Origin: Alcaligenaceae bacterium UBA6179
GTDB lineage: Bacteria > Pseudomonadota > Gammaproteobacteria > Burkholderiales > Burkholderiaceae_B
Reading direction: 5' to 3'
Length of the DNA: 5,898 nucleotides
Assembly (NCBI GenBank): GCA_002422175.1
Contig: DITR01000161.1
Location: 12,129-18,026, forward strand
Shown here: piece after piece, positions 5,102-5,898 of the stretch
Position numbering within the stretch: the first letter of the stretch is position 1
Layout of the letters: the number at the start of each line of letters is the position of its first letter
Notes under the pieces: generated by a model
Told to the model about the DNA's origin: nothing
The model's database searches: none
What the model saw: only the letters and a program-made list of their open reading frames with translations
Made by a program: the position numbers and the translations under genes

Positions 5102-5898
5102 GTGATTTCTCAGGAACTCGAAGTTAGTCTACATATGGCGTTTGTCGAGGCGCGTTCAGCCAGGCATGAGTTCATTACTGTTGAGCACTTGTTGTTATCG
5201 CTTCTTGACAATGCTGCCGCAGTTGAAGTGCTCAAAGCGTGTGCCGCTAATATTGACGATTTGCGTAAAAATTTACGTAAGTTTGTCACTGACAATACAC
5301 CCATTATTCCTACCGACTCTGAGGTTGATACACAACCTACGTTAGGTTTTCAGCGTGTTATTCAACGTGCCATCATGCACGTATCTGCGGGCGGGGCCTC
5401 TAAAAAGCCGGTATCGGGTGCCAACGTCTTGGTTGCCATATTTGGTGAAAAAGATTCGCATGCGGTTTACTACTTGCAACAGCAAGGTGTTACGCGTTTA
5501 GATGTTGTCAATTTTCTGTCACATGGCATTACTAAACATGCACAACCTGACAATTCAGGTGCACAGCGAGATGCCCAAACAACATCAGAAGAGCAAACTG
5601 AACAACGTCAAACACCACTCGATCTCTACGCCCAAGACTTAAACGAAGCGGCAAGGCAAGGTCGTATTGATCCTTTAATTGGTCGCGAACACGAAGTTGA
5701 ACGGGTCATACAAATTTTATGTCGCCGTCGTAAAAACAACCCCTTGTTGGTTGGTGAAGCGGGCGTTGGTAAAACCGCTATTGCTGAAGGCTTAGCCTAC
5801 CGTATAGTCAAAGAAGAAGTGCCTGAAATTTTATTTGATGCTCAGGTTTATTCTCTTGATATGGGTTCGTTGTTGGCTGGTACCAAGTACCGGGGTGA
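5102..5898 (+). CDS. clpA: ATP-dependent Clp protease ATP-binding subunit ClpA, N-terminal part (cut by the right edge)
   Basis: ClpA is the AAA+ unfoldase that threads substrates into the ClpP chamber in the cytoplasm. The first 265 codons are present; the family is about 750-760 residues. Residues 1-140 form the Clp N domain, two repeats that dock ClpS, opening MISQELEVSLHMAF and containing HEFITVEHLLLSLL and VVNFLSHG. A Gln/Glu-rich linker covers about 145-175. The first AAA+ module begins at DPLIGRE (190-196), has the Walker A motif GEAGVGKT at 218-225 and reaches the pore-loop motif KYRG at 262-265, where the window ends. The Walker B motif, second AAA+ module and ClpP-binding loop lie outside. 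The start is GTG, set by homology and by a GGAGG site. It follows clpS by 104 bases, so it is probably co-transcribed, although a separate promoter in the AT-rich gap cannot be excluded. Confidence 0.96.
   Translation, partial: MISQELEVSLHMAFVEARSARHEFITVEHLLLSLLDNAAAVEVLKACAANIDDLRKNLRKFVTDNTPIIPTDSEVDTQPTLGFQRVIQRAIMHVSAGGASKKPVSGANVLVAIFGEKDSHAVYYLQQQGVTRLDVVNFLSHGITKHAQPDNSGAQRDAQTTSEEQTEQRQTPLDLYAQDLNEAARQGRIDPLIGREHEVERVIQILCRRRKNNPLLVGEAGVGKTAIAEGLAYRIVKEEVPEILFDAQVYSLDMGSLLAGTKYRG

Noticed and set aside
5110..5345. Open frames on both strands inside the start of clpA
   Set aside because: The clpA frame here matches the ClpA N domain residue by residue; the others are shadows of it.
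1..5898. CRISPR array, tRNA or rRNA gene, insertion sequence, prophage or defence system
   Set aside because: No repeated spaced units, cloverleaf, rRNA motifs, transposase or terminal repeats are visible; every recognisable gene is a core housekeeping gene.

Overview
The window is a stretch of core bacterial chromosome. Protein relationships point to a betaproteobacterium, most likely Burkholderiales. The evidence is the lpxK-exbD-exbB block beside xseA and sodB, an Fe-type superoxide dismutase with the TCDVWEH motif, and a DUF192/cold-shock/clpS/clpA block. Coding DNA is of moderate GC and the intergenic spacers are clearly AT-rich. Genus cannot be fixed from the sequence alone.

Layout. 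Positions 1-1182, minus strand: an envelope operon in the order exbB, exbD, lpxK (lpxK runs off the left edge). Positions 1183-1521: a 339-base divergent spacer holding a compact cluster of DnaA-box-like 9-mers and an AT-rich tract with a 15-bp palindrome. Positions 1522-3463, plus strand: xseA (exonuclease VII large subunit), then sodB, which is followed by a strong hairpin terminator. Positions 3637-4446, minus strand: a cold-shock protein gene, then a secreted DUF192 protein gene, separated by a second hairpin terminator. Positions 4447-4676: a divergent AT-rich promoter region. Positions 4677-5898, plus strand: clpS, then clpA (the first 265 codons, cut by the right edge).

How the genes work together. 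ExbB and ExbD form a proton-driven inner-membrane motor, and LpxK completes lipid IVA, so that operon serves the cell envelope. XseA degrades single-stranded DNA together with XseB, which is not encoded here. SodB removes superoxide in the cytoplasm. ClpS delivers N-degron substrates to the ClpA unfoldase of the ClpAP protease.

No mobile element, CRISPR array, RNA gene or novel multi-gene system is visible. The points worth a second look are small: the DnaA-box cluster, an ExbB lacking the transmembrane glutamate of E. coli ExbB, several non-ATG starts, a terminator lying inside an over-extended reading frame, and a few palindromes in promoter regions.
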